Positions 63,721 through 64,000 of a stretch of 64,000 bases of DNA are shown one piece after another. The notes under the pieces were generated by a model, which worked only from the letters and a program-made list of their open reading frames with translations, did no database searches and was not told the DNA's origin. Source of the DNA: Pelagomonas calceolata (lineage: Eukaryota; Sar; Pelagophyceae; Pelagomonadales; Pelagomonadaceae). Position 1 is the stretch's first letter. Each line of letters begins with the position of its first letter. The stretch lies in NCBI GenBank assembly GCA_918797485.1, contig CAKKNE010000004.1, forward strand, positions 4,712,001 through 4,776,000. The letters run 5' to 3'. The translations under genes were made by a program, and so were the position numbers.

Positions 63721-63918
63721 AACCGCCATGAAAAATTGCCAATTATTTGCTTAGAGCTAGGCCGCCTAGCCGCCACGACCTGTTGCTGCTTGTGCTCATG
63801 CCGTGCGTATGCTCGCGTGCTAGCACCGATGGGCAGTGAATACATGCCGTCGGGGCGCGATTGATGTCGGTTTGAGGCAGCCCCTCCATCAATAGCAACT
63901 TTTGGGCAGGTCTGAGGC

Positions 63919-64000
63919 ATGCGTACGGTGCTCGTCGCTGCGGCCCTCGCCCAGGCGCTGGACTACAGCGCCGTCCGATGGGGGCCCAGCCGCCAGCAGA
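63919..64000 (+). CDS. start of a signal-peptide protein, cut by window edge
   Basis: 27 codons from ATG 63919, MRTVLVAAALAQALDYSAV..., reading off the end of the window. A short hydrophobic leader is clear; the mature protein is not seen. The upstream palindrome supports a real start. Confidence 0.5.
   Translation, partial: MRTVLVAAALAQALDYSAVRWGPSRQQ

Noticed and set aside
1-64000. CRISPR arrays, operons, ribosome-binding sites, bacterial terminators, rRNA genes
   Set aside because: None seen. Organisation is eukaryotic: monocistronic genes, introns and organelle-targeting leaders.
1-64000. Autonomous transposase or reverse transcriptase that could move the introners
   Set aside because: No frame in the window has recognisable transposase, integrase or reverse-transcriptase motifs.

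Overview
This window is nuclear DNA of a eukaryotic alga, almost certainly a pelagophyte stramenopile (Aureococcus/Pelagomonas type). Four observations support this. Genes are GC-rich, mostly single-exon and closely packed on both strands. Several proteins begin with a signal peptide followed by a stramenopile-style plastid-targeting motif (AVAF, SAF, TAF, SGF). There are fucoxanthin-chlorophyll type antenna genes. Most introns are short elements that look like introners, i.e. transposon-made introns known from pelagophytes. I cannot fix the genus from sequence alone; a CFAP97-like ciliary protein would suit a flagellated pelagophyte.

Layout. 0-10 kb: a MATE transporter (cut by the left edge), a HIRAN + AlkB-like dioxygenase, a WD40-propeller/TRP-type channel fusion, a plastid RimP-like factor and an erythromycin-esterase-fold protein split by two introners. 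10-23 kb: a RING/Sel1 protein, an unknown signal-peptide protein, the 6.6-kb DNA polymerase epsilon catalytic subunit, the SDH assembly factor SDHAF2, a TruB-type pseudouridine synthase and a PDZ-like repeat protein. 23-34 kb: an unknown membrane-anchored protein, then a photosynthesis block with sedoheptulose-1,7-bisphosphatase, fructose-1,6-bisphosphatase, one LHC protein and three nearly identical antenna genes. 34-46 kb: a repeat-bearing gene desert, a TTL-like ATP-grasp protein, plastid bL28, a dioxygenase-Myb-sulfotransferase fusion, a RING-CH protein, bifunctional HisHF, RIO2 kinase and uL23. 46-64 kb: an unknown basic protein with possible decayed copies beside it, an unidentified multi-exon locus, a CFAP97-like protein, a TPR protein, a plastid MATE transporter, a YecM-like protein, two ankyrin proteins, a charged unknown, a Golgi-type glycosyltransferase-like protein, a SANBR-like BTB protein and the first exon of another signal-peptide gene.

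How it fits together. SBPase, FBPase and four antenna proteins all act in the plastid and sit within about 8.5 kb; RimP, bL28 and the second MATE add plastid ribosome and envelope functions. Housekeeping genes (POLE, RIO2, uL23, TruB, SDHAF2, HisHF) are interspersed and uninterrupted. Two sequence-wide patterns stand out. First, a family of small elements with CTGTGTGGAAATCA-type terminal inverted repeats and a shared ACGCCATCGACGCGACG core lies inside coding regions as perfectly removable introns and also occurs between genes. Second, a roughly 23-nt imperfect palindrome (GCTAGTGTCTTAC, a few bases, GCTAGC) recurs 70-290 bp upstream of many start codons. All similarity statements were made by eye; no database search was run.
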